NCBI RefSeq assembly: GCF_051014445.1
Contig: NW_027488369.1
Coordinates: 13,658,001-13,722,000, forward strand
Source of the DNA: Colletes latitarsis
Lineage: Eukaryota; Arthropoda; Insecta; Hymenoptera; Colletidae
DNA: 64,000 bases
Direction: 5' to 3'
The notes under the pieces are model-generated. The model saw only the letters and a program-made list of their open reading frames with translations. It was not told where the DNA came from and ran no database searches. Below, in pieces: positions 49,501 through 62,740 of the stretch (within the stretch, counting starts at the first letter, position 1; each line of letters begins with the position of its first letter). Position numbers and translations under genes: made by a program.

Positions 49501-52309
49501 TTCTGGATTGGATCACGTAGTAATGTGGTACCACACTGAAACAGACCATTAAACCTGGTTTCGATCAATATTTAAGAGGATAACGCAAATTATGTCTGGG
49601 ATAGGTCTGGGATTTGCCCTCATCAGGCTCATACTTTCGCGTGTTTCACAAACTTGTTGAAGAGATCCTGGGCTTATTCTTGTTTGGATCACGTAGTAAT
49701 GTGGTACCACACTGAAACAGTCAATTAATCCTGGTTACGATCAATATTTTAGAGGATAACGAACTTTAGGACTTGGTTAGGCCAGGAATTTTCCCTCATC
49801 AGACTCATACTTTCGCATTCTTCACATACTTCTTGAACAGATCCTGGTTTTTTTCTGGTTTCGATAACGTAGTAATGTGGTACCACGCTGAAACAGACCA
49901 TTAAACCTGATTTCGATTAATATTTTGGAGGATAACACACGTTAGGTCTAGGTTAGGTGGGGATTTGCCCTCATCAGGGTCATACTTTCGCAGTTTTAAC
50001 ATACATGTTGACCTGATCGAGGGTTTTTTTCTGCATCGGATCACGTAGTAAAGAGGTACCACACTAAAACTGTCCATTAAAACTGGATTCGATCAATATT
50101 TTATAGGATAACGCAAGTTATGTCCGGGATAGCTCTGGGATTTACCCTCATCAGGCTCATACTTTCGCGTGTTTCACAAACTTGTTGAAGAGATCCTGGG
50201 CTTATTCTTGTTTGGATCACGTAGTAATGTGGTACCACACTGAAACAGCCAATTAATCCTGGTTACGATCAATATTTTAGAGGATAACGAACATTAGGAC
50301 TAGGTTAGGCCAGGAATTTTCCCTCATCAGACTCATACTTTCGCATTCTTCACATACTTCTTGAACAGATCCTGGGTTTTTTCTGGTTTGGATCACGTAG
50401 TAATGTGGTACCACACTGAAACAGTCCATTAAACCTGATTTCGATCAATATTTCAGAGGATAACGCATGTTAGGTCTAGGTTAGGCCTGGGATTTTCCCT
50501 CATCAGGCTCATACTTTCGCATTCTTCACATACTTGTTGAACAGATCCTGGGTTTTGTCTGTTTTCTTTCTCGTAGTAATGTGGTACCACACTGAAACAG
50601 TCGATTAAACCTGGTTTCGATCAATATTTTAGAGGATAACGAACTTTAGGACTAGGTTAGGCCAGGAATTTTCCCTCATCAGACTCATACTTTCGCATTC
50701 TTCACATACTTGTTGAACAGATCCTGGGTTTTTTCTGTTTTCTTTCTCGTAGTAATGTGGTACCACACTGAAACAGTCGACTAAACCTGATTTCGATTAA
50801 TATTTTGGAGGATAACACACGTTAGGTCTAGGTTAGGTGGGGATTTGCCCTCATCAGGGTCATACTTTCGCAGTTTTAACATACATGTTGACCTGATCGA
50901 GGGTTTTTTTCTGCATTGGATCACGTAGTTAAGTGGTACCACACTAAAACTGTCCATTAAAACTGGATTCGATCAATATTTTATAGGATAACGCAAGTTA
51001 TGTCTGGGATAGGTCTGGGATTTACCCTCATCAGGCTCATACTTTCGCGTTTTTCACATACTTGTTGAACAGATACTAGGTTTTCTCTGGTTTGGATCAC
51101 GTAGTAATGTGGTACCACACTGAAACAGTCAATTAAACATGTTCTTGATAAATATTTCAGAGGATAATGCATGTTAGGTCTGGGCTAGGTCTAGGATTTG
51201 CCCTCATCAGGCTCATACTTTCGCATATTTCCCATTCTTGTTGGCTAGATCCTGGGATTTTTCTGGATTGGATCACGTAGTAATGTGGTACCACACTGAA
51301 ACAGTCAATTAATCCTGGTTACGATCAATATTTTAGAGGATAACGAACTTTAGGACTAGGTTAGGCCAGGAATTTTCCCTCATCAGACTCATACTTTCGC
51401 ATTCTTCACATACTTCTTGAACAGATCCTGGGTTTTTTCTGGTTTGGATCACGTAGTAATGTGGTACCACACTGAAACAGTCCATTAAACCTGATTTCGA
51501 TCAATATTTCAGAGGATAACGCATGTTAGGTCTAGGTTAGGCCTGGGATTTTCCCTCATCAGGCTCATACTTTCGCATTCTTCACATACTTGTTGAACAG
51601 ATCCTGGGTTTTGTCTGTTTTCTTTCTCGTAGTAATGTGGTACCACGCTGAAACAGTCGATTAAACCTGGTTTCGATCAATATTTTAGAGGATAACGCAA
51701 GTTAGGTCTAGGTTAGTCCTGGGATTTGCCCTCATCAGGGTCATACTTTCGCAGTTTTAACATACATGTTGGCCTGATCGAGGGTTTTTTCTGCTTTGGA
51801 TCACGTAGTAAAGTGGTGCCACACTGAAACAGTCCATTAAACCTGGTTTCCATCAATATTTTAGAGGACAACGCATGTTAGGTCTAGGTTAGGCCTGGGA
51901 TTTGCCCTCATCAGGGTCATACTGTCGCAGTTTTAACATACTTGTTGAACGGATCCTGGGTTTTTTCTGGTTTGGTTCACGTATTAATGTGGTACCACAC
52001 TGAAACATTCAATTAAACCTGGTCTTGATAAATATTTTAGAGGATAACGCATTTTAGGATTGGGTTAGGTCTAGGATTTGCCCTCATCAGGCTCATACTT
52101 TCGCATATTTCTCATACTTCATGGCTAGATCCTGGGCTGTTTCTGGATTGTATCACGCACTAATGTGATACCACGCTGAAACAGTCGATTAAACCTGGTT
52201 TCGATCAATATTTTAGAGGATAACGCAAGTTAAGTCTGGGATAGGTCTGGGATTTGACCTCATCAGACTCATACTTTCGCGTTTTTCACATACTTGTTGA
52301 ACAGATCCT
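46545..52309. repeat. Diverged family A block (D2)
   Basis: D2 equivalent of 27,206-32,970. All variants checked are shared, including the shortened TAGGTTAGGTGGGG monomer and the TTCTTTCTCG monomers. Confidence 0.78.
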
Positions 52310-54592
52310 GGCCTTTTTCTGGTTTCGATCACGTAGTAATGCGGTACCACACCGAAACAGTCAATTAAACCTGGTTGCGATTAATATTTTAGAGGATAAC
52401 GCCGGTTATGTCTCGGTTTGGTCTGGGATTTTCCCTCATCAGGCTCGCACTTTCGCATTTTTCGCATTCTTGTTGGCCCGATCCTGGGCTTTTTCTGGTT
52501 TGGATCACGTTGTAATGTGGTACCACACTGAAACAGTCATTAAAAGCATGTTCCTATGCGTATTTTAGAGGATATCGCTGGTTATGTCTGGGTTAGTTCT
52601 GGTATTTGCAATCATCTGGCCCATATTTTCGCATTTTTCGCATACTTGTTGGCCAGATCCTGGCCTCTTTCTGGTTTGGATCATCGTAGCAATGCGGTAC
52701 CACACCGAAACAGTCAATTACACCTGGTTGCGATTAATATTTTAGGGGATAACGCCGGTTACGTCTCGGTTAGGTCTGGGATTTTCCCTCATCAGGCTCG
52801 TACATTCGCATTTTTCGCATTCTTGTTGGCCCGATCCTGGGCTTTTTCTGGTTTGGATCACGTTGTAATGTGGTACCACACTGAAACAGTCATTAAAAGC
52901 ATGTTCCGATGCGTATTTTAGAGGATAACGCTGGTTATGTCAGGGTTAGTTCTGGTATTTGCAATCATATGGCTCATATATTCGCGTTTTTCGCATACTT
53001 GTTGGCCAGATCCTGGGCTTTTTCTGGTTTGGATCACGTAGTAATGTGGTACCACACTGAAACAGTCAATAGAAGCTGGTTGCGATTAATATTTTAGAGG
53101 ATAACGCCGGTTATGTCTCGGGAAGGTCTGGGATTTGTCCTCATCTGGCTCGTACTTTCGCGTTTTTCGCATACTTGTTGGCCAGATCCTTGCCTTTTTC
53201 TGGCTTGGACCACGTAGTAATGTGGTACCACACCGAAACAGTCAATTAAACCTGGTTGCGAATAATATTTTAGAGGATAACGCCGGTTATGTCTCGGTTA
53301 GGTCTGGTATTTGCCCTCATCTGGCTCGTACTTTCGCATTTTTCGCATACTTGTTAGCCACATCCTGGCCTTCTTCTGGCTTGGACCACGTAGTAAAGTG
53401 GTACCACACTGAAACAGTCAATAGAAGCTGGTTCCGATAAGTATTTTAGAGGATAACGCTGGTTATGTCTGGGTTAGTTCTGGTATTTGCAATCCTCTGG
53501 CTCATACTTTCGCGTTTTTCGCATACTTGTTGACCAGATCCTGGGTTTTTTCTGTTGTGGATCACGTAGTAATGCGGTACCACACCGAAACAGTCAATTA
53601 ACCCTGGTTCAGATTAGTATTTTAGAGGATAGCGCTGGTTATGTGTGGGATTGTTCTGGTATTTGCAATCATCTGGCTCATACTTTCGCGTTTTTCGCAT
53701 ACTTGTTAGCCCGATCCTGGGTTTTTTCTGTTTTGGATCCCGTAGTAATGAGGTTCCACACCGAAACAGTCAATTAAACTGGTTGCGATTAATATTTTAG
53801 AGGATAACGCCGGTTATGTGACGGTTAGGTCTGGGATTTGCCCTCATCTGCCTCGTACTTTCGCACGTTTCGCATACTTGTTGGCCAGATCCTGGGCTTT
53901 TTCTGGTTTGGATCACGTAGTAATGTGGTTCCACACTGTCAATAAAAGCTGGTTCCGCTTAGTATTTTAGAGGATAACGCTGGTTATGCCTGGGATAGTT
54001 CTGGTATTTGCAATCATCTGGCTCATACTTTCGCGTTTTTCGCATACTTGTTGGCCAGATCCTGGGTTTTTTCTGGTTTGGATCCCGTAGTAATGTGGTT
54101 CCACACCGAAACAGTCGATTAAACCTGGTTGCGATTAATATTTTAGGGGATAACGCCGGTTACGTCTCGGTTAGGTCTGGGATTTTCCCTCATCTGGCTC
54201 GTACTTTCGCGTTTTTCGCATTCTTGTTGGCCCGATCCTGGGATTTTTCTGGTTTGGATCACGTAGTAATGTGTTACAACACTGAAACAGTCATTAAAAG
54301 CATGTTCCGATTCGTATTCTAGAGGATAACGCCGGTTACGTCTCGGGTAGGTCTGGGATTTGTCCTCATCTGGCTCGTACTTTCGCGTTTTTCGCATACT
54401 TGCTGGCCAGATCCTGGCCTTTTTTTGGCTTGGATCACGTAGTAATGTGTTACAACACTGAAACAGTCATTAAAACCATGTTCCGATTCGTATTCTAGAG
54501 GATAACGCTGGTTATGTCAGGGTTAGTTCTGGAATTTGCAATCATCTGGCTCATACTTTCGCATTTTTCGCATACTTGTTGGCCAGATCCTG
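51629..54592. repeat. Segment E, copy E2 in D2
   Basis: D2 equivalent of 32,290-35,253, including the same 353-bp deletion relative to E1. That deletion therefore predates the 19.3-kb duplication. Confidence 0.87.
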
Positions 54593-56053
54593 GCCTTTTT
54601 CTGGTTTGGATCACGTAGTAATGCGGTACCACACCGAAACAGTCAATTAAACCTGGTTGCGATTAATATTTTTGGGGATAACGCCGGTTACGTCTCGTTT
54701 TGGTCTGGGATTTGCCCTCAACTGGCTCGTACTTTCGCATTTTTCGCATTCTTGTTGGCCCGATCCTGGGCTTTTTCTGGTTTGGATCAGGTTGTAATGT
54801 GGTACCACACTGAAACAGTCATTAAAAGCATGATCCGATGCGTATTTTAGAGGATAACGCTGGTTATGTCAGGGTTAGTTCTGGTATTTGCAATCATATG
54901 GCTCATATATTCGCGTTTTTCGCATACTTGATGGCCAGATCCTGGGCTTTTTCTGGTTCGGATCACGTAGTAATGTGGTACCACACCGAAACAGTCAATT
55001 AAACTGGTTGCGATTAATATTTTAGAGGATAACGCCGGTTATGTCTGGGATAGTGCTGGTATTTGCCCTCAACTGGCTCGTACTTTCGCAGTTTTCGCAT
55101 ACTTGTTGGCCACATACTGGCCTTCTTCTGGCTCGGACCACGTAGTGAAGTGGTACCACACTGAAACTGTCAATTAAACCTGGATCCGATTAATACTTTA
55201 GAGGATAATGCCGGTTATGTCTCGGTTAGGTCTGGGATTTGTCCTCATCTGGCACGTACTTTCGCACGTTTCGAATAGTTTTTGGCCAGATCCTCGCCTT
55301 TTTCTGGCTTGGACCACGTAGTAATGTGGTACCACACCGAAACAGTCAATTAAACCTGGTTGCGAATAATATTTTAGTGGATAACGCTGGGTATGTCTGG
55401 GATAGTTCTGGTATTTGCAACCATCTGGCTCATACTTTCTCGTTTTTCTCATAGTTGTTGGCCAGATTCTGGGTTTTTTCTGGTTTGGATCCCGTAGTAA
55501 TGTGGTTCCACACCGAAACAGTCTATTAAACCTGGTTGCGATTAATATTTTACAGGATAGCGCCGGTTATGTTTCGGTTAGGTCTGGTATTTGCCCTCAA
55601 CTGGCTCGTACTTTCGCAGTTTTCGCATACTTGTTGGCCACATACTGGCCTTCTTCTGGCTCGGACCACGTAGTGAAGTGGTACCACACTGAAACTGTCA
55701 ATTAAACCTGGATCCGATTAATACTTTAGAGGATAATGCCGGTTATGTCTCGGTTAGGTCTGGGATTTGTCCTCATCTGGCACGTACTTTCGCACGTTTC
55801 GAATAGTTTTTGGCCAGATCCTCGCCTTTTTCTGGCTTGGACCACGTAGAAATGTGGTGCCACATCGAAACAGTCAATTAAACCTGGGTCCGATTAATGT
55901 TTTAGAGGATACCGCCGATTTTGTCTGGTTTAGGTCTGCTATTTGCCCTCATCTCGCTCGTACTTTCGCATATTTCGCTTACTTGTTGGCCTGATCCTAG
56001 CCTTTTTATGGTTTGGATCACGTAGTAATGCGGTACCACACCGAAACATTCAA
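52310..56053. repeat. Family B block in D2 (second)
   Basis: D2 equivalent of 32,971-36,714. The CCACATACTGG with CTCGGACCACGTAG block is again present twice, three monomers apart. Confidence 0.8.
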
Positions 56054-56265
56054 TTAAACCTGATCTTGATAAATATTTTAGAGGATAACGCATGTTAGGT
56101 CTGGGTTAGGTCTAGGATTTGCCCTTATCAGGCTCATACTTTCGCATATTTCTCATACTTCATGGCTAAATCCTGGGCTGTTTCTGGATTGTAACACGTA
56201 GTAATGTGGTACCACGCTGAAACAGTCAATTAAACCTGGTTTCGATCAATATTTTAGAGGATAAC
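56054..56265. repeat. Family A island inside family B (D2)
   Basis: D2 copy of the 36,715-36,926 island, with the same edges. Confidence 0.75.
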
Positions 56266-57125
56266 GCCGGTTATGTCTCGGTTAGGTCTGGTATTTGCCC
56301 TCATCTGGCTCGTACTTTCGCATTTTTCGCATACTTGTTGGCCACATCCTGGCCTGCTTCTGGCTTGGACCACGTAGTAAAGTGGTACCACAACGAAAAC
56401 AGTCAATAGAAGCTGGTTCCGATAAGTATTTTAGAGGATAACGCTGGTTATGTCTGGGTTAGTTCTGGTATTTGCAATCCTCTGGCTCATACTTTCGCGT
56501 TTTTCGCATACTTGTTGGCCAGATCCTGGGCTTTTTCTGGTTTGGATCACGTAGTAATGTGGTACCACACTGTCAATAAAAGCTGGTTCCGCTTAGTATT
56601 TTAGAGGATAACGCTTGTTATGCCTGGGATTGTTCTGGTATTTGCAATCATCTGGCTCATACTTTCGCGTTTTTCGCATACTTGTTAGCCCGATCCTGGG
56701 TTTTTTCTGTTTTGGATCCCGTAGTAATGAGGTTCCACACCGAAACAGTCAATTAAACTGGTTGCGATTAATATTTTAGAGGATAACGCCGGTTATGTCA
56801 CGGTTAGGTCTGGGATTTGCCCTCATCTGCCTCGTACTTTCGCACGTTTCGCATACTTGTTGGCCAGATCCTGGGCTTTTTCTGGTTTGGATCACGTAGT
56901 AATATGGTACCACACTGTCAATAAAAGCTGGTTCCGCTTAGTATTTTAGAGGATAACGCTGGTTATGCCTGGGATAGTTCTGGCATTTGCAATCATCTGG
57001 CTCATACTTTCGCGTTTTTCGCATACTTGTTGGCCAGATCCTGGGTTTTTTCTGGTTTGGATCCCGTAGTAATGTGGTTCCACACCGAAACAGTCAATTA
57101 AACCTGGTTGCGATTAATATTTTAG

Positions 57126-60100
57126 GGGATAACGCCGGTTACGTCTCGGTTAGGTCTGGGATTTTCCCTCATCTGGCTCGTACTTTCGCGTTTTTCGCAT
57201 TCTTGTTGGCCCGATCCTGGGATTTCTCTGGTTTGGATCACGTAGTAATGTGTTACAACACTGAAACAGTCATTAAAAGCATGTTCCGATTCGTATTCTA
57301 GAGGATAACGCCGGTTACGTCTCGGGTAGGTCTGGGATTTGTCCTCATCTGGCTCGTACTTCCGCGTTTTCCGCATACTTGCTGGCCAGATCCTGGCCTT
57401 TTTCTGGTTTGGATCACGTAGTAATGCGCTACCACACCGAAACAGTCAATTAAACCTGGTTGCGATTAATATTTTAGGGGATAACGCCGGTTACGTCTCG
57501 TTTTGGTCTGGGATTTGCCCTCAACTGGCCCGTGCTTTCGCATTTTGCGCATACTTGTTGGCCAGATCCTGGCCTTTTTCTGGTCTGGATCACTTAGTAA
57601 TGCAGTACCACACCGAAACAGTCAATTAAACGTGGTTGCGATTAATATTTTAGAGGATATCGCTGGTTATGTCTGGGTTAGTTCAGGTATTTGCAATCAT
57701 CTGGCTCATACTTTCGCATTTTTCGCATACTTGTTGGCCAGATCCTGGCCTCTTTCTGGTTTGGATCATAGTAGCAATGCGGTACCACACCGAAACAGTC
57801 AATTACACCTGGTTGCGATTAATATTTTAGGGGATAACGCCGGTTACGTCTCGGTTAGGTCTGGGAGTTTCCCTCATCAGGCTCGTACTTTCGCATTTTT
57901 CGCATTCTTGTTGGCCCGATCCTGGGCTTTTTCTGGTTTGGATCAGGTTGTAATGTGGTACCACACTGAAACAGTCATTAAAAGCATGTTCCGATGCGTA
58001 TTTTAGAGGATAACGCTGGTTATGTCAGGGTTAGTTCTGGTATTTGCAATCATATGGCTCATATATTCGCGTTTTTCGCATACTTGATGGCCAGATCCTG
58101 GGCTTTTTCTGGTTCGGATCACGTAGTAATGTGGTACCACACCGAAACAGTCAATTAAACTGGTTGCGATTAATATTTTAGAGGATAACGCCGGTTATGT
58201 CTCGGGTAGGTCTGGGATTTGTCCTCATCTGGCTCGTACTTTCGCGTTTTTCGCATACTTGTTGACCAGATCCTGGGTTTTTTCTGTTGTGGATCACGTA
58301 GTAATGTGGTACCACACCGAAACAGTCAATTAAACCTGGTTGCGAATAATATTTTAGTGGATAACGCTGGGTATGTCTGGGATAGTTCTGGCATTTGCAA
58401 TCATCTGGCTCATACTTTCGCGTTTTTCGCATGCTTGTTGGCCAGATCCTGGGTTTTTTCTGATTTGGATCCCGTAGTAATGTGGTTCCACACCGAAACA
58501 GTCAATTAAACCTGGTTGCGATTAATATTTTAGGGGATAACGCCGGTTACGTCTCGGTTAGGTCTGGGATTTTCCCTCATCTGGCTCGTACTTTCGCGTT
58601 TTTCGCATTCTTGTTGGCCCGATCCTGGGAATTTTCTGGTTTGGATCACGTAGTAATGTGTTACAACACTGAAACAGTCATTAAAAGCATGTTCCGATTC
58701 GTATTCTAGAGGATAACGCCGGTTACGTCTCGGGTAGGTCTGGGATTTGTCCTCATCTGGCTCGTACTTTCGCGTTTTCCGCATACTTGCTGGCCAGATC
58801 CTGGCCTTTTTTGGGCTTGGATCACGTAGTAATGTGGTACCACACTGAAACAGTCAATAGAAGCTGGTTCCGCTTAGTATTTTAGAGGATAACGCTGGTT
58901 ATGCCTGGGTTAGTTCTGGTATTTGCAATCATCTGGCTTATACTTTCGCGTTTTTCGCATACTTGTTGGCCAGATCCTGGCCTTTTTCTGGTCTGGATCA
59001 CGTAGTAATGCAGTACCACACCGAAACAGTCAATTAAACCTGGTTGCGATTAATATTTTAGGGGATGACGCCGGTTACGTCTCGTTTTGGTCTGGGATTT
59101 TCCCTCATCTGGCTCGTACTTTCGCGTTTTTCGCATTCTTGTTGGCCCGATCCTGGGATTTTTCTGGTTTGGATCACGTAGTAATGTGTTACAACACTGA
59201 AACAGTCATTAAAACCATGTTCCGATTCGTATTCTAGAGGATAACGCTGGTTATGTCAGGGTTAGTTCTGGAATTTGCAATCATCTGGCTCATACTTTCG
59301 CATTTTTCGCATACTTGTTGGCCAGATCCTGGCCTTTTTCTGGTTTGGATCACGTAGTAATGCGGTACCACACCGAAACAGTCAATTAAACCTGGTTGCG
59401 ATTAATATTTTAGGGGATAACGCCGGTTACGTCTCGTTTTGGTCTGGGATTTGCCCTCAACTGGCTCGTACTTTCGCATTTTGCGCATACTTGTTGGCCA
59501 GATCCTGGCCTTTTTCTGGTCTGGATCACGTAGTAATGCAGTACCACACCGAAACAGTCAATTAAACCTGGTTGCGATTAATATTTTAGAGGATATCGCT
59601 GGTTATGTCTGGGTTAGTTCTGGTATTTGCAATCATATGGCTCGTATATTCGCGTTTTTCGCATACTTGATGGCCAGATCCTGGGCTTTTTCTGGTTCGG
59701 ATCACGTAGTAATGTGGTACCACACCGAAACAGTCAATTAAACTGGTTGCGATTAATATTTTAGAGGATAACGCCGGTTATGTCTCGGGTAGGTCTGGGA
59801 TTTGTCCTCATCTGGCTCGTACTTTCGCGTTTTTCGCATACTTGTTGGCCAAATCCTTGCCTTTTTCTGGCTTGGAACACGTAGTACTGTGGTACCACAC
59901 CGAAACAGTCAATTTATCCTGGTTGAGATTAATATTTTAGAGGATAACGCCGGTTATGTCTCGGATAGGTCTGGTATTTGCCATCATCTGGCTCGTACTT
60001 TCGCATTTTTCGCATACTTGTTGGCCACATCCTGGCCTTCTTCTGGCTTGGACCACGTAGTAAAGTGGTACCACACTGAAACAGTCAATTAAACCTGGTT

Positions 60101-61238
60101 CCGATTAATACTTTAGAGGATAACGCTGGTTATGCCTGGGTTAGTTCTGGTATTTGCAATCATCTGCCTCATACTTTCGCGTTTGTCGCATACTTGTTGG
60201 CCAGATCCTGGCCTTTTTCTGGTTTCGATCACGTAGTAGTGTGGTACCACACTGAACCAGTCAATAGAAGCTGGTTCCGATTTGTATTTTAGAGGATATC
60301 GCTGGTTATGTCTGGGATAGTGCTGGTATTTGCAATCATCTGGCTCGTACTTTCGCATTTTTCGCATTCTTGGTGGCCAGATCCTGGCCTTTTTCTGATT
60401 TGGATCACGTAGTAATACGGCACAACACCGAAACAGTCAATTAAACCTGGTTGCGATTTATATTTTAGAGGATAACGCTGGTTATGTCTCGGGTAGGTCT
60501 GGGATTTGTCCTTATCTGGCTCGTACTTTCGCGTTTTTCGCATACTTGTTGGCCAGATCCTGGCCTTTCTCTGGTTTGGATCACGTAGTAACGTGGTACC
60601 ACACTGAAACAGTCAATTAACCCTGGTTCAGATTAGTATTTTAGAGGATAGCGCTGGTTATGTCTGGGTGAGTTCTGGTATTTGCAATCATCTGGCTCGT
60701 ACTTTCGCGTTTTTCGCATACTTGTTGGCCAGATCCTGGCCTCTTTCTGGTTTGGATCACGTAGTAATGCGGTACCACACTGAAACAGTCAATTAAATCT
60801 GGTTGCGATTAATATTTTAGAGGATAAAGCCGGTAATGTCTCGGTTAGGTATGGTATTTGCCCTCACCTGGCTCGTACTTTCGCATTTTTCGCATACTTG
60901 TTGGCCAGATCCTGGCCTTTTTCTGGCTTGGACCACGTAGTAATGTGGTACCACACCGCAACAGTCAATTAAACCTGGTTGCGAATAATATTTTAGTGGA
61001 TAACGCTGGGTATGTCTGGGATAGTTCTGGTATTTGCAACCATCTGGCTCATACTTTCTCGTTTTTCTCATAGTTGTTGGCCAGATTCTGGGTTTTTTCT
61101 GGTTTGGATCCCGTAGTAATGTGGTTCCACACCGAAACAGTCTATTAAACCTGGTTGCGATTAATATTTTACAGGATAGCGCCGGTTATGTTTCGGTTAG
61201 GTCTGGTATTTGCCCTCAACTGGCTCGTACTTTCGCAT
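57126..61238. repeat. Right flank, family B
   Basis: Family B monomers continuing from the end of D2. The first part resembles E1 from about 26,720 onward, and 57,503-58,006 resembles 24,638-25,141. Here many scattered substitutions separate the copies (for example TTCCGCGTTTTCCGC near 57,360), unlike the D1/D2 pair. Monomer order differs from E1, so this is an older relative and not a third D copy. No gene is visible. Confidence 0.8.
60557..61030. repeat. Block repeated 1,584 bp downstream
   Basis: Matches 62,141-62,614 at offset 1,584 (nine monomers). Markers are CCTTTCTCTGG, GTAACGTGG, GATAAAGCCGGTAATG and CCTCACCTGGC. One difference is CACACCGCAACAG here against CACACCGAAACAG downstream. 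Confidence 0.8.
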
Positions 61239-62140
61239 ATTTCTCATACTTCATGGCTAAATCCTGGGCTGTTTCTGGATTGTAACACGTAGTAATGTGG
61301 TACCACGCTGAAACAGTTAATTAAACCTGGTTTCGATCAATATTTTAGAGGATAACGCAAGTTAGGTCTGGGATAGGTCTAGGATTTGCCCTCATCAGGC
61401 TCTTACTTTCGCATATTTCTCATACTTCATGGCTAGATCCTGGGCTTTTTCTGGATTGCATCACGTAGTAATGAGGTACCACAATGAAACATTCAATTAA
61501 ACCTGGTCTTGATAAAAATTTTACAGAATAACGCATGTTAGGACTGGGTTAGGTCTAGGATTTGCCCTCATCAGGCTCATACTTTCGCATATTTCTCATA
61601 CTTCATGGCTAGATCCTGGGCTATTTCTGGATTGAATCACGTAGTAATGTGGTACCACACTGAAACAGTCAATTAAACCTGGTTTCGATCAATATTTTAG
61701 AGAATAATTCATGTTAGGTCTAGGTTAGGTCTGGGATTTGCTCTCATCAGGCTCATTCTTTCGCATATTTTTCATACATGTAGAACAGATCCTGGGTTAC
61801 TTCTGGTTTGGATCACGTAGTAATGTGGGACCACACTGAAACAGTCCATTAAACCTGGTTTCGCTCAATATTTTAGAGGATAACACATTTAAGGTCTAGG
61901 ATAGGTCTGGGATTTGCTCTCATCAGGCACATTCTTTCGCATATTTCTCGTACTTGATGGCTAGATCCTGGGTTTTTTCTGGTTTGGATCACGTAGTAAT
62001 GTGGTACCACACTGAAACAGTCGATTAAACCAGGTTTCGATCAATATTTTTGAGGATAACGCATGTAAGGTCTAGGATAGGTCTGGGATTTGCTCTCATC
62101 AGGCTCACAGTTTAGCGTTTTTCACATACTTGTTGAACAG
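61239..62140. repeat. Right flank, family A insertion
   Basis: Family A monomers with TTTCTCATACTTCATGG, TTGATAAAAATTTTACAG, GAGAATAATTCATG and TTTAGCGTTTTTCAC, types shared with the first 6 kb of D1. Entered from family B at TTTCGCAT and left at GAACAGATCCTGG. Confidence 0.78.
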
Positions 62141-62740
62141 ATCCTGGCCTTTCTCTGGTTTGGATCACGTAGTAACGTGGTACCACACTGAAACAGTCAA
62201 TTAACCCTGGTTCAGATTAGTATTTTAGAGGATAGCGCTGGTTATGTCTGGGTGAGTTCTGGTATTTGCAATCATCTGGCTCGTACTTTCGCGTTTTTCG
62301 CATACTTGTTGGCCAGATCCTGGCCTCTTTCTGGTTTGGATCACGTAGTAATGCGGTACCACACTGAAACAGTCAATTAAATCTGGTTGCGATTAATATT
62401 TTAGAGGATAAAGCCGGTAATGTCTCGGTTAGGTATGGTATTTGCCCTCACCTGGCTCGTACTTTCGCATTTTTCGCATACTTGTTGGCCAGATCCTGGC
62501 CTTTTTCTGGCTTGGACCACGTAGTAATGTGGTACCACACCGAAACAGTCAATTAAACCTGGTTGCGAATAATATTTTAGTGGATAACGCTGGGTATGTC
62601 TGGGATAGTTCTGGGATTTGTCCTCATCTGGCACGTACTTTCGCACGTTTCGAATAGTTTTTGGCCAGATCCTCGCCTTTTTCTGGCTTGGACCACGTAG
62701 AAATGTGGTACCACACCGAAACAGTCAATTAAACCTGGTT
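62141..62740. repeat. Right flank, short family B block
   Basis: Contains the copy of 60,557-61,030. It is followed by a monomer with GCACGTTTCGAATAG and CCACGTAGAAATG that matches the type at 36,440 and 55,780. Returns to family A inside a monomer at AAACCTGGTTTCGCTC. Confidence 0.78.

Larger units (their letters stand above)
37787..57125. repeat. 19,339-bp duplicated segment, copy D2
   Basis: Direct tandem repeat of D1. At its left junction a family B half-monomer (GTTGCGATTAATATTTTAG) joins the family A start of the segment (AGGATAACGCAAG). At the right edge the same B half-monomer continues into GGGATAACGCCGG, the presumed parental sequence. This is the pattern left by in-register unequal crossover between two sister arrays. 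A false duplication made during assembly would look the same. Confidence 0.95.

Noticed and set aside
57126..59300. A third copy of the D segment
   Set aside because: Similarity to E1 is local, with many substitutions and a different monomer order. It does not align at a single offset as D1 and D2 do.
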